Shown: positions 1 to 5,413 of the stretch, piece after piece
Layout of the letters: each line of letters opens with the position of its first letter
Position numbering within the stretch: position 1 is the first letter of the stretch
Assembly (NCBI GenBank): GCA_020722685.1
Contig: DYKH01000229.1
Location: 1-7,247, forward strand
Source of the DNA: Caldithrix sp.
Lineage (GTDB): Bacteria; KSB1; UBA2214; DYKH01
Direction of reading: 5' to 3'
Length of the DNA stretch: 7,247 bases
Program-made: the position numbers and the translations under genes
The notes under the pieces: generated by a model
Told to the model about the DNA's origin: nothing
Databases searched by the model: none
Seen by the model: the letters and a program-made list of their open reading frames with translations, nothing else

Positions 1-2195
1 TTATCTAACGAATTATTGCCGCCATAGTAACTGGGGGCAATGTGATCAATTTGTAGCAACCGTTTGCGAGTTTCTCCACAACACAAACAAGTATAGCCAT
101 CTCGCGCTTTTGCTTGTTCTTTGACTTCATCCGAAGGTTCACGCGGCTCAATTTCGTCACTTGTATATGATGGCAATAGTTCATCGCCTGAAATAGATAT
201 ATCCAACAGGCGATTGACACACGCATCATATTGCGATTTGAACAGGGGGTAATTGTAATAAATCGCTCTCCAATACCGATCAAGGCGATTGTATTCAGCT
301 TGAAGGGAACGATTGATTGCATTAGCTCCCAAATCATCAGCGATAAACTGATTGGCAAGGCTATCCAGATCGTGATGATCACGGTCGCTAAATTCAAACC
401 ATGCTGGCGGTTCTCCTTCATTCTGTGCCATGTGGCGTGCGATATAGAGCAAGTTCGTAAATGTGTTTGAGTTTTTATCCTCAGTATCAGGTTGAGGGAA
501 GAACTGATTTTGCCATTCTACCAAACGAGTTTGACACAAATTCATATTGAGTGTCTCACTGACAAAATCTTGAAGGTTGGTGTGCATCAAGTGCTGAATA
601 AAACTGCGATACCCTTCTTCCTCATCCTCAAACACCATGACTAATTGTCGGACGATTTCTATATTATCACTACCCTCTACTAATGTCTGAAATTCAATGC
701 GATACCAACCGATAGGCATCAAAGATAAAAATGGCCCCGGTGTAATATTCAGCCCGCTGTCCATTTGCCGGGCCAATTGCCGCACTAATTCTATCGAAAT
801 TAATTGAAGCGGCGGACGTTTGCCGTACTCCGGTATGGTTTCATCAGGAATACTCTCGGCTAATTGATCATACTCGGCCCAATTGATAATTTGCTTCCAG
901 TTATCAACAAAGGATACAATGTAGGCAACTTCCGTACCACCAAAGCGCGGACCCCGCAAAGCACGGCCCACCATTTGAGTTAGTAAAATTTGGCTGGTTG
1001 TTTGGCGCGTCAAAAACACCGTTTGCACATCAGGAACATCCGTTCCCTCTGTCAGCATACGCACATTGATTAACACATCCAGCTTGTTTCGATGAAAAGC
1101 CTCCAAAACTTTGGCATTTTCGTCCTTAGCGCGCCGATTGCGGGCGTCAGCACTCCCTGGATCAGCATCAACATGGGAATAGATAACGTCGGCGCGTACT
1201 TTGCGTTGCCGCAACATCTCACGCAATTGTTCGCATTGATACCACCTGTCTGCAAAAATAATCGTCTTTCCATATTTTTGCCGATTAGCCACATAGGTTT
1301 CCGCAATCATGGCATTTCGCTCGCGGTTACGGGCTAGTTGATCAATGATATGTTCAGGGATGTCTTGGTAGGTGTTGAGCCAGTTCTGATACTCGCGCTC
1401 ATCAAAATTCGGCGTAAAGTGCGTAATCGGTTCTTCGCGGATGGGTTTAGCGAGAATCCTATCAGCCATCAGCTTTTGTGGACTGACTTGATAAATAATC
1501 TTTTGCGGGAAAAGCTTAACCAACCACCCTCTCTTTTTCTCATCGGTATAGGTCGGGGTAGCGGTTAAGCCAAGCAAGCACATTTCAGGATAAACCGAAC
1601 GCAAATCAGTTATCAATTTACGATAACTTGGTGCGGGGGAATGATGCGCTTCATCGAAAATTACCACGAGTTTACCTTGCGCTGATTCTAAAAATGCCTT
1701 GAGCGCAAGTTGGCGAGGGTCATTATATGCGCGCGTGATGGTCTGGAGTGTGCCAATAATGACATCATCTTCCGGTTTGATTTGATGTGCCGGAAAATGA
1801 CCGGGAGTTCCTGAAACTACACGAACACCTAGTTGTGCGCGTGATTCGGCTATCCATGCTATCTCGTAACCCTTTTTCTTAGCTGTTTCCAAATCTTGCG
1901 GAGCAAAACTGAAAAAAGCCTGTTCTAGTAAGTGATGTGTGTGCGCCAACCACAACACTTTATACCCTTGCGAAAGCGGCCCGGCGCATAAAAAACGAAC
2001 GGCAACAAATGTTTTGCCCCCACCTGTAGGTAAAACAAGGATTCCGCCTTTAGAAGAATCTGCCAATTCAAACCACTTGCGCAGCTTGAGTAATGCCTCG
2101 CTTTGATGAAAAGCCGGTTCTTTTTTGGATGGATATTGCCTTATTTGCGCCAAGTCATAAATGCGGTGTAATGTATTGGTTATTTGCTCTGACAT
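1..2195 (-). CDS. DEAH-box SF2 helicase with C-terminal HNH nuclease domain (3' end cut by window edge)
   Basis: Open on the minus strand from ATG 2195 to the window edge, at least 731 codons with no stop. The start is set by GAGGGAG a few bases upstream. Superfamily 2 signatures, in order: Walker A PTGGGKT (residues 56-62, K61), DEAH box (181-184, followed by H185), motif III LTATP (210-214), and motif VI QMVGRALR (about 407-414). This is the ResIII/COG1061 type of helicase core. After a roughly 250-residue middle region that I cannot assign comes an HNH-like end: RDGYTCLCCG with a CxxC pair (C703, C706), then IDHI with H718, then a GGNN turn; the rest of the HNH lies outside. Families with this layout are often DNA translocase-nucleases in restriction or phage defence, so that role is inference. 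The gene is AT-richer than the integrase and transferase genes. No methylase or other restriction partner is visible here; the downstream side is unseen. Confidence 0.85.
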   Translation of the reverse strand, partial: MSEQITNTLHRIYDLAQIRQYPSKKEPAFHQSEALLKLRKWFELADSSKGGILVLPTGGGKTFVAVRFLCAGPLSQGYKVLWLAHTHHLLEQAFFSFAPQDLETAKKKGYEIAWIAESRAQLGVRVVSGTPGHFPAHQIKPEDDVIIGTLQTITRAYNDPRQLALKAFLESAQGKLVVIFDEAHHSPAPSYRKLITDLRSVYPEMCLLGLTATPTYTDEKKRGWLVKLFPQKIIYQVSPQKLMADRILAKPIREEPITHFTPNFDEREYQNWLNTYQDIPEHIIDQLARNRERNAMIAETYVANRQKYGKTIIFADRWYQCEQLREMLRQRKVRADVIYSHVDADPGSADARNRRAKDENAKVLEAFHRNKLDVLINVRMLTEGTDVPDVQTVFLTRQTTSQILLTQMVGRALRGPRFGGTEVAYIVSFVDNWKQIINWAEYDQLAESIPDETIPEYGKRPPLQLISIELVRQLARQMDSGLNITPGPFLSLMPIGWYRIEFQTLVEGSDNIEIVRQLVMVFEDEEEGYRSFIQHLMHTNLQDFVSETLNMNLCQTRLVEWQNQFFPQPDTEDKNSNTFTNLLYIARHMAQNEGEPPAWFEFSDRDHHDLDSLANQFIADDLGANAINRSLQAEYNRLDRYWRAIYYNYPLFKSQYDACVNRLLDISISGDELLPSYTSDEIEPREPSDEVKEQAKARDGYTCLCCGETRKRLLQIDHIAPSYYGGNNSLD

Positions 2196-2237
2196 TTCTC
2201 CCTCAACTCAATCTGCGCCCAACATGTAATTAGACGG

Positions 2238-2257
2238 AACATCTATTAGTAGATGTT
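2238..2257. promoter_or_regulatory. 20-bp palindrome, operator-like, in helicase leader
   Basis: Perfect inverted repeat with arms AACATCTA (2238-2245) and TAGATGTT (2250-2257) around TTAG. Its core is the same ATCTA-N4-TAGAT seen twice more upstream. It sits between the likely promoter and the helicase start codon, so it could be a repressor operator or, in the transcript, a hairpin of the 5' leader. Confidence 0.55.
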
Positions 2258-2280
2258 TTTTACAACTCCAACACCAAAAT

Positions 2281-2374
2281 ATCTAATATTATATGCTAAG
2301 TGTTTATACAATTAGATGCTTCTCGTATCTAATTATAGATACCTTGACTGTATCTATGATTAGATGCTTTGACC
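2281..2374. repeat. Degenerate tandem array of ATCTA-N4-TAGAT palindromes, 23-25 bp period
   Basis: Four head-to-tail units start at 2281, 2304, 2327 and 2352 (spacing 23, 23 and 25). Each opens with a 14-bp palindromic core: ATCTA-ATAT-TATAT (one mismatch), TTATA-CAAT-TAGAT (two mismatches), ATCTA-ATTA-TAGAT (exact; extends to GTATCTA/TAGATAC at 2325-2342) and ATCTA-TGAT-TAGAT (exact). Three units continue with ATGCT; the third reads ATACC. The 11-mer ATTAGATGCTT occurs at 2311-2321 and 2359-2369. A further exact core lies at 2241-2254. The array fills the region upstream of the helicase and overlaps the stop codon of the preceding gene (2360-2362). An operator array for a dimeric regulator is the simplest reading; iteron-like binding sites are an alternative. 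Confidence 0.6.
2288..2293 (-). promoter_or_regulatory. Likely -10 element of the helicase gene
   Basis: A perfect TATAAT is read on the minus strand about 93 bases upstream of the helicase ATG. The expected -35 area (about 2310-2316) has no good match to TTGACA, so the promoter may be weak or need an activator. The -10 falls inside a degenerate copy of the palindrome array (2281-2294), and the -35 area falls inside the next copy (2304-2317). Confidence 0.4.
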
Positions 2375-2737
2375 ACCTCCTTCCCCCATCGACTCAACCA
2401 GATCCACCATACGCTCCAATAACCCCAATTGCACGACTTGATCGTAACGTAACTCCCATACTTTTTGCCGGTGGTTCCAACGCCCGCCAGCTTGCCGTAC
2501 TTGCCGCGCCAGTTCGACTTCGCCCCAGACCACCCGCACCCCCACCAGCGTCTCTGGCGCTATCTCTTTCTGCGGCGGGACCCAATCCGTCGCTTCCTCA
2601 ATCAATTCCACCGTCTTATAGCGTTTACCCTGCGCTTCATCATACCGGTATCGCACACACACCAGTCGGTCGCCATACTCTTCTACCAATTGCTTGGTGC
2701 CGCGTTGGCCGGGCTTCAAAGTCAAGCGTACACTCAT
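2360..2737 (-). CDS. Conserved hypothetical protein, 125 aa, divergent from the integrase
   Basis: ATG at 2737 with AAAGGA seven to nine bases upstream; ends with TAA at 2360-2362. The protein is soluble, with no signal peptide or membrane segment. The N-terminal half (residues 1-50) contains LKPGQRGTKQLVEEYGDRL and VRYRYDEAQGKRYKTVELI. The C-terminal half has AGGRWNHRQKVWELRY (about 83-98) followed by a hydrophobic LGLLERMV stretch, a pattern I associate with small uncharacterised proteins found near recombinases; I know no function for it. It is transcribed away from the integrase from a near-consensus promoter. The helicase lies 164 bases downstream on the same strand, separated by the palindrome array, so the two may or may not be co-transcribed. 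Whether this protein binds the array is untested. The reading frame is intact and unlikely to be chance. Confidence 0.75.
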   Translation of the reverse strand: MSVRLTLKPGQRGTKQLVEEYGDRLVCVRYRYDEAQGKRYKTVELIEEATDWVPPQKEIAPETLVGVRVVWGEVELARQVRQAGGRWNHRQKVWELRYDQVVQLGLLERMVDLVESMGEGGGQSI

Positions 2738-2754
2738 AGAGAAGTCCTTTGGGG

Positions 2755-2782
2755 TTGTTTTCCAACAAATTCATTATATACT
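2755..2782 (+). promoter_or_regulatory. Candidate sigma70 promoter for the integrase
   Basis: Plus-strand TTGTTT (2755-2760), 16-base spacer, TATACT (2777-2782), about 35 bases before the ATG at 2817. The -10 overlaps the -10 of the opposing promoter by two bases, so the two polymerase sites should exclude each other. A small inverted repeat GTTG-N5-CAAC (2754-2766) overlaps the -35. I see no obvious LexA box, which some integron integrase promoters carry. Confidence 0.45.
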
Positions 2783-2800
2783 ACAAATCAGCTAAGTCAA
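2773..2800 (-). promoter_or_regulatory. Sigma70 promoter for the 125-aa protein gene
   Basis: Minus-strand TTGACT (2795-2800), 16-base spacer, TATAAT (2773-2778), about 35 bases upstream of the ATG at 2737. This is a strong near-consensus match. It lies on the same DNA as the rightward promoter for the integrase. Confidence 0.65.
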
Positions 2801-2816
2801 TATTGGGAGTCTGTCA

Positions 2817-3782
2817 ATGTCTGAAAAACCCCGCAAACTGCTCGATCAGGTCCGCGACGTGCTGCGCCTCAAACACTACGCCATCCGCACCGAGGAAGCC
2901 TACACCGATTGGATCGCGCGCTTTGTCCGCTTCCATCACCTGCGCCACCCCCGCGAGATGGGCGCGGCGGAGATTACCGCCTTCCTCACCCACCTGGCCG
3001 TGGAACAGAACGTCGCCGCCTCCACCCAAAACCAGGCCCTCGCCGCCCTCCTCTTCCTCTACCGCGAAGTGCTCCATCAAGACCTCGGCCCCATCGAACC
3101 CGTCCACGCCCAAAAGCCGCAGCGCCTCCCCGTCGTCCTCACCCGCGAGGAAGTACGGCAGGTCCTCGGCCAGATGACCGGTCTGCATCAACTGATGGCG
3201 AAGCTGCTCTACGGCACAGGCATGCGGCTGATGGAATGTGTACGCCTGCGCGTCAAGGACGTGGATTTTGCCCGCCGCGAGATCCTCATCCGCGACGGCA
3301 AGGGCGAAAAAGACCGTGTGACCATGTTGCCCGAAAGCCTCATCGCCCCGCTGCAAGAACACCTCGAGCAAGTGCGGAAACTGCACCAACGCGACCTCGC
3401 CGCCGGCTATGGCGCCATCTACCTGCCCTATGCCCTGGAACGCAAATACCCCAACGCCGCTAAAGAATGGGGCTGGCAGTACGTCTTCCCGGCAACTAAA
3501 CTTTCAGTAGACCCGCGTTCCGGCATCACCCGTCGCCATCACATCGATGAAAGCATCCTGCAAAAGGCCGTGCGCGCCGCCGTACAAAAGACCGGCATCG
3601 CCAAACCCGCCAGTTGCCACACCTTCCGCCACTCCTTCGCCACCCACCTGCTGGAATCCGGCTACGACATCCGCACCGTCCAGGAATTGCTCGGACACAA
3701 GGATGTGAAGACCACCATGATCTACACCCACGTCCTCAATCGCGGCGGCCTGGCCGTCCGCAGCCCGCTGGATGTGGAATGA
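2817..3782 (+). CDS. intI: Integron-type tyrosine recombinase (IntI family integrase)
   Basis: 321 residues, close to the roughly 320-340 usual for IntI. The ATG at 2817 has GGGAG seven bases upstream. An N-terminal SAM-like core-binding domain (about residues 8-90) is followed by the catalytic domain (about 105-315). Tyrosine recombinase residues are visible: R137 in YGTGMRLME, a lysine in the DGKGEKDR beta-hairpin (K162/K165), H268 and R271 in [14 protein letters not shown]294 in LLGHKD, and nucleophile Y303 in [10 protein letters not shown]. The segment around 203-226 ([18 protein letters not shown] then QYVFPA) is the extra helix region that separates integron integrases from XerC/XerD, so this is IntI-like, not Xer. 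The known family reaction is recombination between attI and single-stranded attC hairpins. All catalytic residues are present, so it should be active. No attC-like cassette site was recognised on either side. GC-rich, unlike the helicase gene. Confidence 0.93.
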   Translation: MSEKPRKLLDQVRDVLRLKHYAIRTEEAYTDWIARFVRFHHLRHPREMGAAEITAFLTHLAVEQNVAASTQNQALAALLFLYREVLHQDLGPIEPVHAQKPQRLPVVLTREEVRQVLGQMTGLHQLMAKLLYGTGMRLMECVRLRVKDVDFARREILIRDGKGEKDRVTMLPESLIAPLQEHLEQVRKLHQRDLAAGYGAIYLPYALERKYPNAAKEWGWQYVFPATKLSVDPRSGITRRHHIDESILQKAVRAAVQKTGIAKPASCHTFRHSFATHLLESGYDIRTVQELLGHKDVKTTMIYTHVLNRGGLAVRSPLDVE

Positions 3783-3804
3783 TGATTAGGAACGCGAACT
3801 GAAC

Positions 3805-3836
3805 AGGCGCGATCTGATCCGCGCTCCTGGGCGCCT
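3805..3836. terminator. Possible bidirectional terminator hairpin between convergent genes
   Basis: The 52-base gap between the integrase stop and the DUF2442 stop holds AGGCGC (3805-3810) pairing with GCGCCT (3831-3836). A competing inner hairpin is GCGCG (3807-3811) with CGCGC (3820-3824). No U-tract follows on either strand, so intrinsic termination is uncertain. Confidence 0.3.
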
Positions 3837-4203
3837 ACGAGGCCAGTTGGGGAACCAAGTCTTGTTGTGGTGGAATATTGGACGGTGGTTGCGTCTGATG
3901 CGCTAACGCCCTACGCTTTTCTAGCCAACGCTGCAAAGAATGTTGGCTCTCGGCCGAAGGACGTCCTAATAAAATACCGGCGACACTGATATCTTCATCC
4001 AGGCTCGGCCAATGAATACCCTCTCCATCGCCGAGCAATTCCCAATGATTTCGTTCTGCAACTGTACCATAAACCAGACGTGGATACCAGGCAAGCGGCA
4101 CAGAAACAGTGCGCCCATCGGTTAAATCAACCATCAACGTATCACCGGTTATAACAACCCTTTCCACCCGCGCCTGACGGACCTCACTCTCCAAAATACT
4201 CAT
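3835..4203 (-). CDS. DUF2442 domain protein
   Basis: 122 residues; ATG at 4203 with GGAG six bases upstream, inside the end of the preceding gene. The first 75 residues match the DUF2442 pattern: a beta-rich start (VERVVITGDTLMVDLTDG), then VPLAWYPRL near residue 40, then NHWELLGDGEGIHWPSLDEDISVAGILLG around 52-80. The remaining 40 residues are a polar, Gln/Pro-rich tail beyond the usual domain length. DUF2442 genes frequently sit next to DUF4160 genes, and the pair has been suspected of forming a toxin-antitoxin-like module; no biochemical role is established to my knowledge. The gene overlaps its DUF4160 partner by 20 bases, which indicates translational coupling. Confidence 0.85.
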   Translation of the reverse strand: MSILESEVRQARVERVVITGDTLMVDLTDGRTVSVPLAWYPRLVYGTVAERNHWELLGDGEGIHWPSLDEDISVAGILLGRPSAESQHSLQRWLEKRRALAHQTQPPSNIPPQQDLVPQLAS

Positions 4204-4420
4204 TCCAGTCTCCTAACAACTGCTCCCGGTTTTTCTCGACCAATCCTTGAATACGCCGAATCTCTTGACGATTGAATCTACCACTATGTTGTAATCTCAC
4301 TGGCGTCAGCCAAAACTTCGCAATTTTGTTGTCGCGCCTCACGTGAATGTGCGGTGGCTCATGGCCCTCATCCGAATAAAAGAAAAAGTGATATGGGCCA
4401 ATTTGTAACGTTGTAGGCAT
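4184..4420 (-). CDS. DUF4160 domain protein
   Basis: 78 residues, the normal full length for DUF4160. ATG at 4420 has AGGGA about eight bases upstream. The family signature FYSDEGHEPPHIHVR spans about residues 14-28: an acidic pair with EPPHIHV, suggesting a metal or nucleic-acid contact through the histidines, though this is not proven. The C-terminal half (RQEIRRIQGLVEKNREQLL, then WNEYFGE) is helical, as usual. It is the first gene of a two-gene unit with DUF2442. Function is unknown; a small toxin-antitoxin-like or regulatory pair is the common suspicion from gene pairing. Confidence 0.87.
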   Translation of the reverse strand: MPTTLQIGPYHFFFYSDEGHEPPHIHVRRDNKIAKFWLTPVRLQHSGRFNRQEIRRIQGLVEKNREQLLGDWNEYFGE

Positions 4421-4440
4421 AACGGCTTTCCCTATCAGTT

Positions 4441-4469
4441 TTGTGAATTCTACAAAATAATTATATACT
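4441..4469 (+). promoter_or_regulatory. Candidate promoter for the phosphopantetheinyl transferase
   Basis: Plus-strand TTGTGA (4441-4446), 17-base spacer, TATACT (4464-4469), about 35 bases before the ATG at 4504. It overlaps the opposing DUF4160 promoter in the same back-to-back layout as at 2755-2800, and the TTTTGT/ACAAAA inverted repeat covers its -35. Confidence 0.4.
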
Positions 4470-4488
4470 ACCTCTCTATACGGGTCAA
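4460..4488 (-). promoter_or_regulatory. Sigma70 promoter for the DUF4160-DUF2442 pair
   Basis: Minus-strand TTGACC (4483-4488), 17-base spacer, TATAAT (4460-4465), about 40 bases before the ATG at 4420. Between the -10 and the gene lies an inverted repeat with arms TTTTGT (4439-4444) and ACAAAA (4452-4457) around seven bases, placed where a repressor would block initiation. Confidence 0.65.
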
Positions 4489-4503
4489 TTCAGGCTTATC
4501 GAT

Positions 4504-5307
4504 ATGGTACTCTTACACAACGACGTGCACATTTGGCAAACACCCTTGCAGATCTCCGCCGCGCGCCGCGACCGGTTCTACGCCACGCTTGCGCCGGACG
4601 AGCGCGCCCGCGCCGCACGCTTCCGCTTCCCCGAACACCGCGAACGCTTCATCGCCGCCCACGGCGCACTGCGCGACATCCTCAGCCGCTACCTGAACCT
4701 TCCCGCCGGCCAACTGGCTTTCTCGACCACTCCCCACGGCAAACCCACCCTCACCGCGCCCGACCACGCCTGGCTCCAGTTTAACCTCTCCCACTCCGGC
4801 GACCTCGCCCTCGTCGCCGTGACCCGCGACCATCCTGTCGGCATCGACGTGGAACAGATGCTCCCGCCGGAGAACTACCCCCGGCTCGTGGAACAATTCT
4901 TCTCGGCAAACGAAAACGCGGCCTTTCTCGCCCTGCCCGAAAGCAAGCGCGCCGCCGCGTTTTTCGCCGGATGGACCCGCAAGGAAGCCTACGTCAAAGC
5001 GTTGGGGACCGGCGTCTCGCTCCCCCTCGACCATTTCGACGTCACCATGGACCCCGACGCCCCCGCCCGCCTCCTCGCCGACCGTCGCCATCCACACCAC
5101 GTCGCTGCCTGGTCGCTCCACACCTTCACCCCCGCTCCCGCCTACATCGCCTCCCTCGCCGTTGCCACCCTCTGCCCACACCTCACATTTCTAGTACCGC
5201 GTGACGTAAATAACCTCCCGGTTGATGCCGGCCAGGGATCGTCAGATCCAGGCGCGGTGCGCAAGCATCGCAGCTGGCCGGATGCCACGCGTCCGCTCCG
5301 CGCATAA
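4504..5307 (+). CDS. 4'-phosphopantetheinyl transferase, Sfp type
   Basis: Transfers the phosphopantetheine arm of CoA to a serine of carrier proteins (acyl, peptidyl or aryl), activating fatty acid, polyketide or peptide synthases in the cytosol. Family motifs are all present: HGKPTL (78-83), FNLSHSGD (93-100, H97), VGIDVE (112-117, Mg ligands D115 and E117) and WTRKEAYVKALGTG (157-170, K160 and E161). Overall layout is the two-lobed Sfp form of about 225 residues. ATG 4504 is the start used; its Shine-Dalgarno is weak (AGG about 10 bases away). Oddity: after the last strand (about residue 224) there is a 43-residue polar tail unlike family members, and its DNA has the fold described at 5198-5291. 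No synthase or carrier-protein gene is nearby, so the substrate cannot be named. An acyltransferase of this family is certain; the exact end of the native protein is not. Confidence 0.93.
   Translation: MVLLHNDVHIWQTPLQISAARRDRFYATLAPDERARAARFRFPEHRERFIAAHGALRDILSRYLNLPAGQLAFSTTPHGKPTLTAPDHAWLQFNLSHSGDLALVAVTRDHPVGIDVEQMLPPENYPRLVEQFFSANENAAFLALPESKRAAAFFAGWTRKEAYVKALGTGVSLPLDHFDVTMDPDAPARLLADRRHPHHVAAWSLHTFTPAPAYIASLAVATLCPHLTFLVPRDVNNLPVDAGQGSSDPGAVRKHRSWPDATRPLRA
5198..5291 (+). other. Candidate branched structured RNA or DNA element overlapping the transferase 3' end
   Basis: Nested pairing is visible: outer stem CGCGT (5198-5202) with ACGCG (5287-5291); hairpin UAACC-UCCC-GGUUG (5211-5224, one U-G pair); stem CCGGCCAG (5228-5235) with CUGGCCGG (5274-5281), eight Watson-Crick pairs, enclosing hairpins GGAUC-GUCA-GAUCC (5236-5249) and GCGGUGC-GCAA-GCAUCGC (5254-5271, one G-U pair, GNRA tetraloop). 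Junctions are only 0, 4 and 2 bases. I do not recognise a named RNA family. The strand is uncertain, and GC-rich DNA can give such stems by chance. Confidence 0.35.
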
Positions 5308-5413
5308 CTAGCCGATGCAAGATTTCTGCCACAATGTACTAGCTAAACGAAAAATCTGCGTTCGTCTCAGGATAACCAGACTTTGCGCCTTTTGCTTGAC
5401 GTTACCACCACGT
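5308..5413. other. Convergent intergenic gap with a weak inverted repeat
   Basis: 106 bases between two gene ends. GC-A-AGATTT (5317-5325) can pair with AAATCTGC (5352-5359), an eight-pair stem with a bulged A and a 26-base loop. It could terminate transcription, but there is no clear U-tract. ACTAGC occurs twice (5308-5313, 5338-5343). No gene is apparent. Confidence 0.25.

Noticed and set aside
2281..2374. CRISPR array
   Set aside because: The units are 23-25 bases, degenerate and contiguous, with no unique spacers of 30 or more bases; the repeated part is a 14-bp dyad typical of an operator.
2738..2816. attI or attC site next to the integrase
   Set aside because: No GTTRRRY/RYYYAAC core pair in a plausible arrangement was found; the GTTG-N5-CAAC repeat does not fit.
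2293..2824. Plus-strand frames of 148 and 119 codons across 2293-2824
   Set aside because: They lie opposite the 125-aa gene, lack ribosome binding sites, and are Pro/Leu/Arg-rich as expected for shadows.
2814..3389. 191-codon minus-strand frame opposite the integrase
   Set aside because: Antisense shadow; the plus strand carries a full tyrosine recombinase.
4513..5181. 222-codon minus-strand frame opposite the transferase
   Set aside because: Gly/Glu/Val-rich shadow of a gene whose plus-strand frame holds all the catalytic motifs of its family.
5230..5260. Hammerhead-type core CTGACGA on the minus strand
   Set aside because: The bases fall inside the loop of a short hairpin and the required GAAA and cleavage-site segments are absent.
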